From contig OW804095.1 in NCBI GenBank assembly GCA_942159475.1, positions 156,038,788 to 156,102,787 on the forward strand: DNA of 64,000 nt, in the 5' to 3' direction. The DNA is from Sthenelais limicola. Taxonomy: Eukaryota > Annelida > Polychaeta > Phyllodocida > Sigalionidae. Within the stretch, counting starts at the first letter, position 1; the number at the start of each line of letters is the position of its first letter. Positions 33,696-43,487 of the stretch are shown piece by piece. A program made the position numbers and the translations under genes. A model generated the notes under the pieces. The model was not told the DNA's origin and did no database searches. It worked only from the letters and a program-made list of their open reading frames with translations.

Positions 33696-36656
33696 TTATG
33701 CAGGTCTAAAGGGCGATAGGGTTTTTTCTGTGTATTTTTTGAAAGCATGCTTGTCCTCAATTTTGTGCGCCTCGGTGTGGAGTTCATTCCATCGTTTTTG
33801 GCATTTGTAGATCATTGAATTATTGATTTTGGTTAATTTTGACGTTAGGACTAAAAGGTTTTTCCTACCAGGGGCATGGCTCCTGGTGGCTAGTTTTTTG
33901 TTGTCTAAATTGTCTGGATTTTGTGCAAGGTAGAAAGACATATCCAAGATGTGTTTATCCCTACGTGCCTGTAGGGGCCAAACATTTAGTATTTTGTGTT
34001 CATTGTCAACGTTCTCATATTTTGTTTCATTGAAAATTATTCTGAGGGCTCTATTCTGTTGTGATTGCAGTTTCTGTAATATTGATTTGGGGGCAGAGTC
34101 ATATATAAAGTCGCAGAAGTCTAAATTTGGAAGAATGGCCATTTTATATAGATCATGTTTGGCTTTAGTTGTTAATGATTCCCTCGCCCTGTAGAGTAGC
34201 CTGATTTTTGCGTTTACTAGGTTAAGGGTATTTTTTGTGTGTGTTTTGAAGGTTAGTTGGTTGTCGAGTGTAAAGCCAAGGTATTTGTATTCGTGTATGT
34301 GTTCCAGGGTCGTTTGTCCTAGAGTCAAGTCCTTGGCAAGAGACATTTGGTTTTTCAGGGCCGTGTGAGATAGGGCAAAGGATATGATTTTACATTTTGT
34401 TGTGTTGAGTGATAATTTGTTTACTGTGCACCAGGAGTGTACATTATTCAGGTCTTGTTGTAAATTGTGATGTAGGTTATTGTTGTCTTTGTTGTTGTAA
34501 AATAGAACGGTATCATCCGCATAATGCTGGATGTGGGCGTGTTTGACCACTGAGTGTAGGTCATTGATGTATATTGTGAATAGTATCGGGCCCAGTATTG
34601 TCCCCTGGGGTACTCCATAGGTGACTGTACCTTCTTTAGAGTTTAGACCATTTAGCTGCACAATTTGTTTTCTTTCCGACAGGTAGTTTTTGAACCAGAG
34701 TTGCTCCATACCCTGTATTCCGTAGACTGCCAGTTTGTCTAGAAGAGTCTGGTGGTGAACTGTATCAAAGGCTTTACTAAAGTCCAGAAATACTGTTTTG
34801 TTCATGAGTTTGGAATTTAAATCTGTGTAAATTTTCTTTAAGAAATCAGTTTGGGCTTGTTGTATTGAGTGGTCAGATCTAAATCCATATTGTGATTTGT
34901 TGAATAGTTGATTAGATTCGAAGTGGTTATTGATTTGTCCCTGTACTGTTTTCTCTAATATTTTTGCTGGCAGTGAGATACAGGATATGGGCCTGTAGTT
35001 ATTACATGACATTTTCTCTCCTGTTTTGTATATGGGGGAGACTCTGGCTACCTTGAAAGAAGGAGGAACATTTCCAAGAAGTAATGACAGATTGATAATA
35101 TGAGTGAATTGATTACATAGTGATAATAAACATGATTTCAAGATCTTTGAGGGAAGGTACTCAATCCCAGAGTTCTTAGATGCATCCATCTTTGTTATTG
35201 TTTTGCGAACTTCCTGGGTGGAAACTTCGCTGAACCTAAAGATTTTTGGGGAGTTTTGGCTCTCCATGTAGGATAACGGATCTGTAGGACTATGCGGGAT
35301 TTTACTGGCTAGGTTGGGGCCAACATTTAGGAAAAAGTTATTGAAGGCATCTGGGACTTCAGATGGGTCTAGCATTCGATTGTCTTTTTCAATGTTTATT
35401 AGCGTTGATTTTTTAGTTTTTTCCGGGCTTATAATTGGGCGTAGAAATTCCCAGTATTTTCTCGGGTCTTTGTCGAAAAATTGCAGGTTTGATTTAATGA
35501 AAGCAGCCTTCGCCGATTTGCAACCTCGGTTGGCTCTGTTTTTTAGAATTTTGGCTTGTTTTAATAGATCTGGGTCCCGTCCCTTCCTAGCCAGTCTGAA
35601 TAACCTATCTCTTTCATTCATTACTGAGATCAGGTCATCCGTCATCCATTTAGGCTTTGTACGGACATTCCTGAACTCCTTAAGGGGGCACATTCTATCG
35701 AGATACATATTAATGTTATTAAGTAAGAATTTCCAACAATCTTCTGGGTTGGGGTTGTTATAAAACTCGCCCCAGTCCAGGTTTGTCAGAATCTCATTGA
35801 GAACTCTCTGATCGAATAGTCGTGTGTTTCTGGCCCAGAAGGTTCTAGTTTCATATCTATTTCTTGGTTTTTTGCGTACCAGAAATATGGGGAAGTGGTC
35901 AGACAGGTTGACATTTATAGTACCAGCTTCGGTGACATGTGGGGAGTTCGAGTAGAGGTGGTCTATTATCGTGTTTGATTTCAGAGTTGATCTAGTTGTT
36001 TGCTTAATGAATTGTGTCAAAGAGAAAGAGTTTGCCAGGTTTTTGACCTCCATTGAGAGGGTAGAGTTAGAAGATTCTATTGTTTGGTAGTCTAAGTTAA
36101 AATCCCCCATTAGGTAGAGTTCCTGGGATATGTCAATTTTGGATAAAATGCTTTTGAGTGTCTCAATAAACGCTTTTGTACCTCCGCTTGGGGGCCTGTA
36201 AAGATTGAGGAGGGTGCATTTCTTAGTGAATCCCTTTTTAATTTGGATAACCTGAGCTTCAATATCCTTATTTGAGATATTTAGCTCTTTGTATAATTCG
36301 GAGTCAATGGTCAGGTGGTTATTCAGATACATACATAAGCCACCTCCTCTCCTTTTTGTCAACCTGTCTAGCCTATACAAATTGTAGCCCTGGAGTTGTA
36401 TCGTGTTATCATGTACAGAATGACTTAACCAGGTTTCGCAGAAGCCTATTACATCAATATTAGTGTCATCAATCAAGTATTCTATTTGGTCGAAATGTTT
36501 GTAGAGGCTCCTGATATTCCAGGAGATTATTTTGATGCCTTTAAGTTTTTTGATTTCTTTAAATGATTGCAGGAGAGTGCTGCCTATTTGTGTCTTAATT
36601 TTGGTGGTGTGTGGGGTGAATGCAAGGGCTAAAACAGTGCAACATGCGGGCTCCAA
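33696..36656 (-). CDS. LINE-B ORF2, endonuclease-reverse transcriptase (intact)
   Basis: A 986-residue protein for target-primed reverse transcription. Endonuclease motifs in order: SWNIRSLYKHF, GFCETWL, RGGGLCMYL, LYRPPSGG, GDFNLDY, and LSDHFPIFLV. RT motifs: NYRPISCISLPAKILEK, YGFRSDHS, FLDFSKAFDTVHHQ (motif A), GVPQGTILGPILF (motif B) and HYADDTVLFYNN (catalytic YADD), then EYKYLGFTLD of the thumb. All expected catalytic residues are present and the length is normal for CR1/L2 LINEs. No RNase H domain is seen. The first 35 residues are not conserved-looking, so the start may be the Met at the frame opening or slightly further in. 414 nt separate it from the esterase ORF, so translation may depend on reinitiation or its own transcript. 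Confidence 0.93.
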   Translation of the reverse strand: MEPACCTVLALAFTPHTTKIKTQIGSTLLQSFKEIKKLKGIKIISWNIRSLYKHFDQIEYLIDDTNIDVIGFCETWLSHSVHDNTIQLQGYNLYRLDRLTKRRGGGLCMYLNNHLTIDSELYKELNISNKDIEAQVIQIKKGFTKKCTLLNLYRPPSGGTKAFIETLKSILSKIDISQELYLMGDFNLDYQTIESSNSTLSMEVKNLANSFSLTQFIKQTTRSTLKSNTIIDHLYSNSPHVTEAGTINVNLSDHFPIFLVRKKPRNRYETRTFWARNTRLFDQRVLNEILTNLDWGEFYNNPNPEDCWKFLLNNINMYLDRMCPLKEFRNVRTKPKWMTDDLISVMNERDRLFRLARKGRDPDLLKQAKILKNRANRGCKSAKAAFIKSNLQFFDKDPRKYWEFLRPIISPEKTKKSTLINIEKDNRMLDPSEVPDAFNNFFLNVGPNLASKIPHSPTDPLSYMESQNSPKIFRFSEVSTQEVRKTITKMDASKNSGIEYLPSKILKSCLLSLCNQFTHIINLSLLLGNVPPSFKVARVSPIYKTGEKMSCNNYRPISCISLPAKILEKTVQGQINNHFESNQLFNKSQYGFRSDHSIQQAQTDFLKKIYTDLNSKLMNKTVFLDFSKAFDTVHHQTLLDKLAVYGIQGMEQLWFKNYLSERKQIVQLNGLNSKEGTVTYGVPQGTILGPILFTIYINDLHSVVKHAHIQHYADDTVLFYNNKDNNNLHHNLQQDLNNVHSWCTVNKLSLNTTKCKIISFALSHTALKNQMSLAKDLTLGQTTLEHIHEYKYLGFTLDNQLTFKTHTKNTLNLVNAKIRLLYRARESLTTKAKHDLYKMAILPNLDFCDFIYDSAPKSILQKLQSQQNRALRIIFNETKYENVDNEHKILNVWPLQARRDKHILDMSFYLAQNPDNLDNKKLATRSHAPGRKNLLVLTSKLTKINNSMIYKCQKRWNELHTEAHKIEDKHAFKKYTEKTLSPFRPA

Positions 36657-37069
36657 CTCGAGTTCAACAATTTAGGAGCATAGATTAATAGTGTATTTAG
36701 GTACAGAACATTACACTCAGTTACGCTTTACAGGACATGTATATACAGAGGTTATCAAGTCATTCTTAGGTATATATATCATAACAGCTATATGTGGCAG
36801 CCTTTGCTTTAGACATTAAACATTAATTTCCTCAGGGATATTACAGGTACAGATATATATGTAAAAAATGTAACTATTGTACTAGAGGTATAAAACGTTA
36901 AGGTAGTTTGTATACTAGAGGTATAAAACGTTAAGATAGTTTGCATAGTTAGTGCGGAGTGTGAGGTCAGTGGTTATTCGGCCACCCTCTAGGCATAACT
37001 AGTGTGTGGGGTACTAAAACAAGTTACCCTTTTTCTAGAGAGTGAGGGGTAACCAAGCTCCAACCAACC
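36657..37069 (-). other. LINE-B spacer between esterase ORF and ORF2
   Basis: No frame. It has a 33-bp direct repeat starting TACTAGAGGTATAAAACG at 36880-36912 and 36913-36945, differing at two positions. The TATAAAA core is on the plus strand, antisense to the LINE. Confidence 0.6.
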
Positions 37070-37732
37070 TCATTGTTCCAGTGAATTGTTGTATGCCTTG
37101 GCAATAGCTTTTGCCCAATAGTCTTTAAGCTTGTTGGATATGTGGGCATAATTGTGGGTGAAGGTGCTGTTATTGGGGTGATAGCGGTGTATCAGTCTTT
37201 GTGTCCAAGGTGTGGGTTGATTATTACTTTTATTGAAGTCTTTGATTATTGTGATGGCTGATTCCACTTGGTTGTTTAGTTGAGGTTGTGCTGGATCCAG
37301 GGGGATGTCGTCTGTGGTTATTATGCCCCTCTGCAGGTCTCGTCTCATGTTATAATGGCCAATGCTCATACCTGTGATTGGTGCATATACGATGTTGGGG
37401 GGCCGGAGTGGGTGAGAATGTCCCATGATATATTCGTGTGAGTCCTGTAGATCTCTCTGCAGCGCTTCAGATGTGGTCTCAATGGATGCGCTTCGTAGAC
37501 TGACCACGCCTGTGGTCCTGTCCTTTATTGTTAGGTTGCAGAGACCTGCTGTTATGTATACGTGACTTGGAGTATAGCGTTGTAGCTTCCCGGTTGCGTG
37601 TTTTACTGACTGTAATATCGGTGCACCTGGTTTAGATGAGACTACTATTTGTACCCTGTCATTTATCAGTTTCCTAAGGGGTGAGGCTAGGGAGTCAGCC
37701 CTCGAGTCCCCGATCAGCATGATTGTGTCCAT
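37070..37732 (-). CDS. LINE-B SGNH/GDSL-esterase-like ORF
   Basis: A 220-residue protein. LIGDSRADSL (residues 6-15) carries the nucleophile Ser10 of a GDSL/SGNH hydrolase; ITAGLCNLT (60-68) is the block-III-like segment; the C-terminal stretch HNYAHISNKLKDYW offers His197, where the catalytic His normally sits in a DxxH, here NxxH. Many CR1/L2 LINEs fuse an esterase domain to ORF1; here it is an independent ORF between ORF1 and ORF2, in a different frame from ORF1 and 98 nt after its stop. The Asp-to-Asn position leaves activity open. I am confident of the fold family, less so of catalysis. Confidence 0.75.
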   Translation of the reverse strand: MDTIMLIGDSRADSLASPLRKLINDRVQIVVSSKPGAPILQSVKHATGKLQRYTPSHVYITAGLCNLTIKDRTTGVVSLRSASIETTSEALQRDLQDSHEYIMGHSHPLRPPNIVYAPITGMSIGHYNMRRDLQRGIITTDDIPLDPAQPQLNNQVESAITIIKDFNKSNNQPTPWTQRLIHRYHPNNSTFTHNYAHISNKLKDYWAKAIAKAYNNSLEQ

Positions 37733-37830
37733 TCCTCGTTCTCAGTGAGCGAAAATATAGTGAACCAGCCGATTCAGGCTTGATTAACAGGGAAATCTTA
37801 TAGGTAGCCTGTATATTGCCACGTTAGAGG

Positions 37831-39897
37831 TTAACCAGCAGATAATTCTGCTTTAATCTTACTCAGAATCTTTCCGCATAGGTTTTTTCCGGTGAAACCG
37901 GATGATTTTAGTTCAGACCTTTCTCCCTTCTTGTTTACAATGCGTGGGAGATTCAAGTCGGAAGCCCACTTCCAGTCGGAGGTCATTTCGTATAGTTCCG
38001 TGGCTTGAATATCAGCGAGTTTTTTCTGCAGCGTTTCATTCTGAATGAACTTCTTCCTTATTATTTCCTCGAGTATATTTTCCTCCATTTTGGCCCATTC
38101 GTCATTTGTTTTTAGCTCCTTCCTCGCTTTTGCTTTGACGCGATATGGGTTCGGCATTTTCCGGATTTCCTCGGCTATCTCCGGTCGACCTAGTTGTGTG
38201 GCCTTGTTTGCCTGGAAGGCATGCTCAACCGAGGTGTATGTATGATCATTGTGGAGTATCGGTGTTGGGTAGAAGTTCGACATAAATGAGTGCTCACTCT
38301 TGAAGCCAAGCCCTTTTCCACCATCTATTCGTACCAATCTGGCATCTTCAGGTCTACATCCCTTTGGAAGTTTGGATAAGTCCGCCTTCACATATGATTT
38401 TGGCTCCTCGTCAGCTGTGAATACAACGATGTGGCTGCCACGGTGCTCGGCTTTAACCTTTGCCAGGCGTAGGAGGCGGTGACAGTCCCTGAGAAGATTA
38501 TAATCGTGTGGGGGAATCAGTAGGCCTTGTTGGTTTACCTCAATATTATCGAATCGATGGTCCAGACGACGGATATCCGGGATTTTGTTGGCTATAGCCA
38601 TGAGTATGTCATTTGTAGCCGCGCGGATCAGAACTGGCCTCGTTACTAGGAGACTTTTGTGACCAATTCTATAAACTGCTCGGAGGTCGTTGACATTATA
38701 TTGTGGATCCACATGAGTGTATATACCTTTGACTGTGTCGATAATGTCATCATCCCCAAGCTCTGCAATGTTATCAAGGATGAGTATGTTTATGTGCTTC
38801 GTAAGTCGACGGGCTTGGTGATGTGTTGACGGCGCCTGGGCCTCTCTACCCGGCGGGCCGTTTGCCCAAGCACCCCTAGGACGTTGGAGTGGCCTAGGGT
38901 GGAGGTGTGGCCTAGTGTTGTACTTGCCTCCATTCATATGCACATGTGGATTACCATTATTAGCTGCTGCCCTCTGAATGTTAGTGAGCCTATTTTCAGT
39001 GAACTCTTTTAGATCATTGACTGATGAGATGATTTTCTCAGCCTCCTTATCGCTATCAATACTAAGAGATTTGAGTTCTGTTCGTAGCGCCTCTGGTGTA
39101 ACTATCGATTCAATGGCTTTCTCCATCCTGGATAATCTGCCATTGAACTCCTTCGAGAGCTTCTCAACCTCAGTTTTAATATCAAGGAGGCCTGAATTAA
39201 CTTCTGCCATTGATAACTTCATAGCTTTGTTTGATTCTGCAATACAGGCGGTGACAGTGGATGATATTATTGGTGCTAGCTTTTGGCTTATAGCCTCCAG
39301 CAAGGTGTCATGGCCTACGACGGGTGGAGGGGTATTGCTGTTGGAATTATCCAGTATATCATTGTTGCAATTATGTGAGTTATCCGTTTCACCCCCTCCA
39401 AGTCCTTCACTGTCATCAGGTTGGACTTGCATTGGAGATATGGAGTGAGTTGTATCTGGACGGCGAAAAAGTGGACTTGCATCAGGACTGTGTGTCAATG
39501 GACTTGAAGGTGGACTAGACGGAGGTGGACTAGACAGCATCTCTCGTACCAGTGTGCGATGTACAACAGGACTTTCGTAGGCTGTTTCAGAGGCTGGTAT
39601 AAATAGATCTGGTTCCTCGACGGTTTTGTCATTATCAGGTAAGGGATTCTTATCTTCATTGTCTTCGTTATTTGTATTTTTGAATGCTATCTCCGTCTTG
39701 TCAGCTGTGCTGGAGGGTTGTTGGCTTATGCTAGTGTTATGTCTACCGGTATTTGTCTTTAGTTCATGTCCCACAACAGGGGTGGATGTAAGGATTTTAT
39801 CATCCATATCATCCAAGTAATCTAAATCATCCTCTTTGCTTACACCCGATCCAAACAGTCCATTGATCACTGTTGACATAATATTAGACTGTGACAT
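37831..39897 (-). CDS. LINE-B ORF1: coiled coil, RRM-like domain and C-terminal NADAR/YbiA-type domain
   Basis: A 688-residue ORF1 protein, expected to bind element RNA. Residues 1-190 are acidic, Ser/Pro-rich and disordered. Residues about 195-320 are helical and heptad-like, probably an oligomerising coiled coil. Residues about 370-500 look like the RRM-like part of LINE ORF1 proteins (NILILDNIAELGDDD, VYRIGHKS, RPVLIR). From residue 532 to the end is a domain I recognise as NADAR (YbiA-like): FMSNFYP (538-544), SVEHAFQANKA (556-566), KKFIQNETLQ, DWKWASDL (641-648) and GFTGKNLCGKILSKI (667-681) match the family in order and spacing, including the Glu of SVEH. NADAR proteins act on N-glycosidic bonds of ADP-ribose-type or riboflavin-pathway substrates. 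Its role in a LINE is not known to me. The whole frame is intact. Confidence 0.85.
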   Translation of the reverse strand: MSQSNIMSTVINGLFGSGVSKEDDLDYLDDMDDKILTSTPVVGHELKTNTGRHNTSISQQPSSTADKTEIAFKNTNNEDNEDKNPLPDNDKTVEEPDLFIPASETAYESPVVHRTLVREMLSSPPPSSPPSSPLTHSPDASPLFRRPDTTHSISPMQVQPDDSEGLGGGETDNSHNCNNDILDNSNSNTPPPVVGHDTLLEAISQKLAPIISSTVTACIAESNKAMKLSMAEVNSGLLDIKTEVEKLSKEFNGRLSRMEKAIESIVTPEALRTELKSLSIDSDKEAEKIISSVNDLKEFTENRLTNIQRAAANNGNPHVHMNGGKYNTRPHLHPRPLQRPRGAWANGPPGREAQAPSTHHQARRLTKHINILILDNIAELGDDDIIDTVKGIYTHVDPQYNVNDLRAVYRIGHKSLLVTRPVLIRAATNDILMAIANKIPDIRRLDHRFDNIEVNQQGLLIPPHDYNLLRDCHRLLRLAKVKAEHRGSHIVVFTADEEPKSYVKADLSKLPKGCRPEDARLVRIDGGKGLGFKSEHSFMSNFYPTPILHNDHTYTSVEHAFQANKATQLGRPEIAEEIRKMPNPYRVKAKARKELKTNDEWAKMEENILEEIIRKKFIQNETLQKKLADIQATELYEMTSDWKWASDLNLPRIVNKKGERSELKSSGFTGKNLCGKILSKIKAELSAG

Positions 39898-40090
39898 GAT
39901 GTGTTGGTCAGTATACTGGTCAATTTAGGTACAGTCCTTTCAGCGTTTAGAATTCCGACTCCCACGGTCACTGGAGGTGTGGGCGATAATGTGTGCCGAC
40001 CTGGAGTGGTCAGCCATTAAACTCCAGCGTTGACCACGCTTGGTATATATATCAGTCTTATTGAATGTTCACTTAGGCGATTGTGTTGTG

Positions 40091-40296
40091 GTGTATCATT
40101 CAACGATCCATGTATATTAACAATGAAGTCAATAGTATCCAATCATTGTTGCAGTTGTTTTAGCCCTTGCAAAATGCTATTTTACTGCCGAGTGCACTGA
40201 TACACGTGCATACTCGGCCGTCGAGTGTTGGCACAGGTTAAAGCATTATATGGATATTTTGTTTCTCCTGCCTTTCCCATCACCACAAATCATCAA
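40091..40296. other. Segment between LINE-B and LINE-C
   Basis: About 200 bp that I cannot assign to either LINE; it may be LINE-B 5' UTR or element X core. No gene. Confidence 0.4.
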
Positions 40297-40502
40297 ACGC
40301 ATTCACACTTGCCAAGTCCTCCAACTTAAGAGTTGACTGGTTAGCAGCCAAAACGAAACATGTCGAATTAAAACGTTTGATTATTGAAAAGAAAAGGCAC
40401 TTCTTGCTAAACAAAATTAATGCCTTAAGCAATTCCCCAAAGAAATTCTGGTGTGCTTTGAAAGAAATTTATGACCCTAAGCGTGTGGATACAAATGTCC
40501 TA
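40297..40502 (+). pseudogene. LINE-C coding piece left of the Kolobok-like element
   Basis: About 65 codons with LKRLIIEKKRHFLLNKIN and SPKKFWCALKEIYDPKR, matching LKILIERKKKNFLVNKVN and NPRKFWNSLKNIYEPVG in LINE-D. This is the linker before the RT. It has no in-frame stop and runs directly into the TTAA site; the frame is kept in the right-hand piece. Confidence 0.8.
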
Positions 40503-40506
40503 TTAA

Positions 40507-40522
40507 AGGCCGGGCACAACAT
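40507..40522 (+). repeat. Kolobok-like element, left terminal inverted repeat
   Basis: AGGCCGGGCACAACAT; the right end (44382-44397) reads AGGCCGGGCACATCAT in reverse complement, so 15 of 16 bases match. Confidence 0.9.
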
Positions 40523-40752
40523 GGGCCTGTAGACCGACCGGTCGGGGATTAGGCTCTAACTCCTCCCTATACCGCATATATGGCAAGGGATGAACTTTGA
40601 CCCTACTCCAACACCCGAGAGCTAATGTTTTTGTTTTGAATGAAGCAGCTGCATGCAGGCGGCCCTGACATACACACAACACTAAGGCTCAGTAAATAGT
40701 TGTTACACATAAAAAAAGAGACTACAATTGTCATGCAACTTACGTTCAGTGT

Positions 40753-42360
40753 TCAGTTGTTAAATTCACAATCCAAAAATCGTTCCCAAAGAGCCTGCCG
40801 GTAGTGAAAAGTTTTTTTTTTATAGTTTTTTTTAACTTTTCCTGAACGATTTTTCCAGATAGATGTGAATGATCTGTCCCTATTTTCATTCCAATGGAGT
40901 ACAGCTAATTGGGACCTGGTTTTGTATTGATCATCTCCAAAAACAATTCGTTTGTCCTGAAACATATTCATTGTGTTATTAAATGATTCAACATAGAAAG
41001 TGTCTTTCCCCCAGATGAAATCTACAGCACCTTTGTAAAGGGTACTGCTTGAGATAGCTTTCTCCAGGAGTCGGGCAGCCACTGGATCTGTGATTACAAT
41101 TCTGGAGGGCTCATAGTTAGGATCCGTTTTGCACCTTGACATGGGGCTGCATTCGTCATGATTGTTCTGGTAATGGCTGACAGAATTTAGCAGTAATTTT
41201 CGAAGTACATCTTGGTTTTTGTCACAGTTATTGATCGCATAATAAGCATGATTTGCTACAGGTGTAACCTTATCTTCTAGCTGTCTGTGCCAGGAGCGGC
41301 CTTCATTTTTCTTGGCACCTTTAGAAATATCTGTGAGCCTCTTCTTTAGACTTTTTATGGCATGCCATGGGTCATTCTGGTTGATGACATTTTGTTTATC
41401 CTTTACATATTTGTTTACTGACATGTTCCTATCATGGGTATGAATCCTTACAGGTGTTTGCTTTTCAGTAAGGTAATCATAGGCCCACTCAGTGCCAAGC
41501 CTCTCATGTCGTTGAGTCACTGGATCATCTGTTTTTGTGACATGCACATGCTGAAGTACCTTGTGCGTTTTGCCTCCAATTACTACAACACTGGTATCCT
41601 TTGCATTCTTCCTCCATCCATGTCGAGCATCAGTCACAATGTTAATTCCTGGTTCTTGGTCATTTCCCTCTTCCATAACACAGTCCAATGCTATTTCTTC
41701 CTGGAGTGCGGCTTCAATATCCTTCTTATACAGTTGATTTACTGCAGGGATGAAGGTGTTCTTTTGGTAATTCCTCCTCACAGATTCATGCAGCGTTTTC
41801 ATTCCAGATCCCTCTGTAAATCGCTCATAGATACTGGGAAGCATACCACTACAAGCTAAACCATGTTGTATCCTTTCATTCACAAGGTACTTTCCAGATG
41901 GAAATTTGGGGGAAGATACCCAAAATCGGCTGTGCTTGAATTTCGCTAGTCTCCTACAAGTGAGTTTTGCAGTCATCACATGTCCTAAGAATGTTGATTT
42001 CTGAATGGATATAGGTGATGTACAGCATCCTCGATGGTCCTCAACCAGTTCGATCAGTTTCTTGATGGACGTTTTTGTAGTCACAAAAAGCTCCTCTCCC
42101 GCATCCTCTTGTTTGATAATCTGACTCTCAGAACTTGTCATGCTAGAGGAATGGTGCTTTTGCTGAAGCCAGTAATCAAAGACTGCATTGAGGATATCCC
42201 CATGAGTCACAGTTGCTGATCCTAGATTTGTGATCAATGCTTGTCTCACAATATCCATCTTCCCACGCAGGGTATCTTTGACACTAATGTCACCTGGTAT
42301 TTCAAGTTTAAAACTCGGAGCTCTCTCTCTAGAAGGCATTTTTAGTTTGAGGGTTGTCAC
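40753..42360 (-). CDS. Kolobok-like DDE transposase (intact)
   Basis: A 535-residue transposase that would cut and paste its own element. Residues 110-190 have the family-type segment before the catalytic core (CTSPISIQKS, KYLVNERIQHGLACSGMLP). The core shows VTDARHGW with Asp244, HTHDRNMSV with Asp310, NQNDPWHAIKSLKK (328-341), an HAYYAINN block (371-378), VSHYQNNHDEC (394-404) and YVESFNNTMN with Glu458, giving a D-D-E triad. Order and spacing match Kolobok transposases as I know them. There are no frame breaks. The C-terminal 50 residues are strongly basic. The start is the first Met, 20 bp or so from nothing better upstream. Its divergent partner is at 43488. Confidence 0.85.
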   Translation of the reverse strand: MTTLKLKMPSRERAPSFKLEIPGDISVKDTLRGKMDIVRQALITNLGSATVTHGDILNAVFDYWLQQKHHSSSMTSSESQIIKQEDAGEELFVTTKTSIKKLIELVEDHRGCCTSPISIQKSTFLGHVMTAKLTCRRLAKFKHSRFWVSSPKFPSGKYLVNERIQHGLACSGMLPSIYERFTEGSGMKTLHESVRRNYQKNTFIPAVNQLYKKDIEAALQEEIALDCVMEEGNDQEPGINIVTDARHGWRKNAKDTSVVVIGGKTHKVLQHVHVTKTDDPVTQRHERLGTEWAYDYLTEKQTPVRIHTHDRNMSVNKYVKDKQNVINQNDPWHAIKSLKKRLTDISKGAKKNEGRSWHRQLEDKVTPVANHAYYAINNCDKNQDVLRKLLLNSVSHYQNNHDECSPMSRCKTDPNYEPSRIVITDPVAARLLEKAISSSTLYKGAVDFIWGKDTFYVESFNNTMNMFQDKRIVFGDDQYKTRSQLAVLHWNENRDRSFTSIWKNRSGKVKKNYKKKTFHYRQALWERFLDCEFNN

Positions 42361-43487
42361 ATGTAAGAAATTATAGATGTAACTGAAACAGAACTCCTAG
42401 AAGCCTATCTATGTTCCATCCCAGTGGACGATTTTATCATTGGAGGGGGGAAGGTGGAGAGGGAGGGAGGGAGAGAGGGAGGGAGTACTTCATATATACA
42501 GAATTACCATATATAAAAATTTGAATCGTAGTACATGTATGTTTTATTATGTATAGTTGTATAGGGATACCTCAAAACATTCATAAATCAAAGCGATTTT
42601 TTTAATCATTTGTGAAATTGCATTACCCATGTATTATATAAAATGGACTGACCTGCATGGTTACCCCTGTCCATCTGTCAGAATTTCCCAGGAGTTGGGG
42701 GCATGGGACCAATTTTTGTTTTGTTTATTATCATTTTTCTTTTTTCTTTATTATCATTTGATATCTGACGAATATAGTGCTTTAATCATGAAAATAAAGT
42801 GGTCGGATTTTTTAATAAATTGGAAAAATGTTTCATATTAGGCAAACAAAAAATAGGTGTGTTTACAATTTATCTAGCTGAAAACTAAATAGGGGGAAAT
42901 GGTAATTTTCTGTTTTGATTTTCTTTAGAGAACCACCATCCAGCAACTGAAAAAAATCTATTTTTTTCTATTTCATGAGAGTAGTTGTTTTAAATATAAG
43001 AAATGTAAATCGGAAACACACCTACTTTTGTTTTGGCCTTAAACTGAATTAATGGTAAAATAGCAGTAGCCTATGTGTCTTAGATCCCATCACTCCTGGT
43101 TGTAGAGACTACAACCGTTGGTAATGTTTGTTCATCAGTTACAAGTGTCACAGCCTAATCTGCCCCCTCACATTTAGGCACACGACCATGTTTATCTAAG
43201 TATCTATGCCAGTTACAACGTCAAAGTAAATCATTGAATACACTGTCTGACATGGCTTTAGACTCTTGTCTAAGACTAGGTTTAGTGTTTCAATTTCGTA
43301 TATATGCTTCCTGTCCAATCCCATCTGTTCTGCCTTGTGTGTAAGGTCAGTTCACTTCGGACCTAGGGCTTGGTAGAAGTCCTTTTCTGGGCATACATAG
43401 GACTAATGAGAGATACATTCCTCAGCTGTGTGGATTTTGAATGTAAATCTAGCCGCTGCAATAGTTTGGCATTGAGTCATTTGGAAT
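42361..43487. promoter_or_regulatory. Intergenic region between the divergent Kolobok genes
   Basis: 1.1 kb without a frame, probably containing both promoters. A G/A-rich run of about 45 bp lies at 42444-42486. No TATA box can be assigned with confidence. Confidence 0.45.

Larger units (their letters stand above)
33141..40090 (-). mobile_element. LINE-B, near full-length CR1/L2-like LINE with three intact ORFs
   Basis: Minus strand: ORF1 (37831-39897), esterase-like ORF (37070-37732), endonuclease-RT ORF (33696-36656), 3' UTR of about 0.5 kb, AATAAAG and five pentamers (33141-33165; TTGAA in the sense direction). All frames are open. The 5' end is not certain; I place it near 40090. It lies inside element X. 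Confidence 0.8.
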
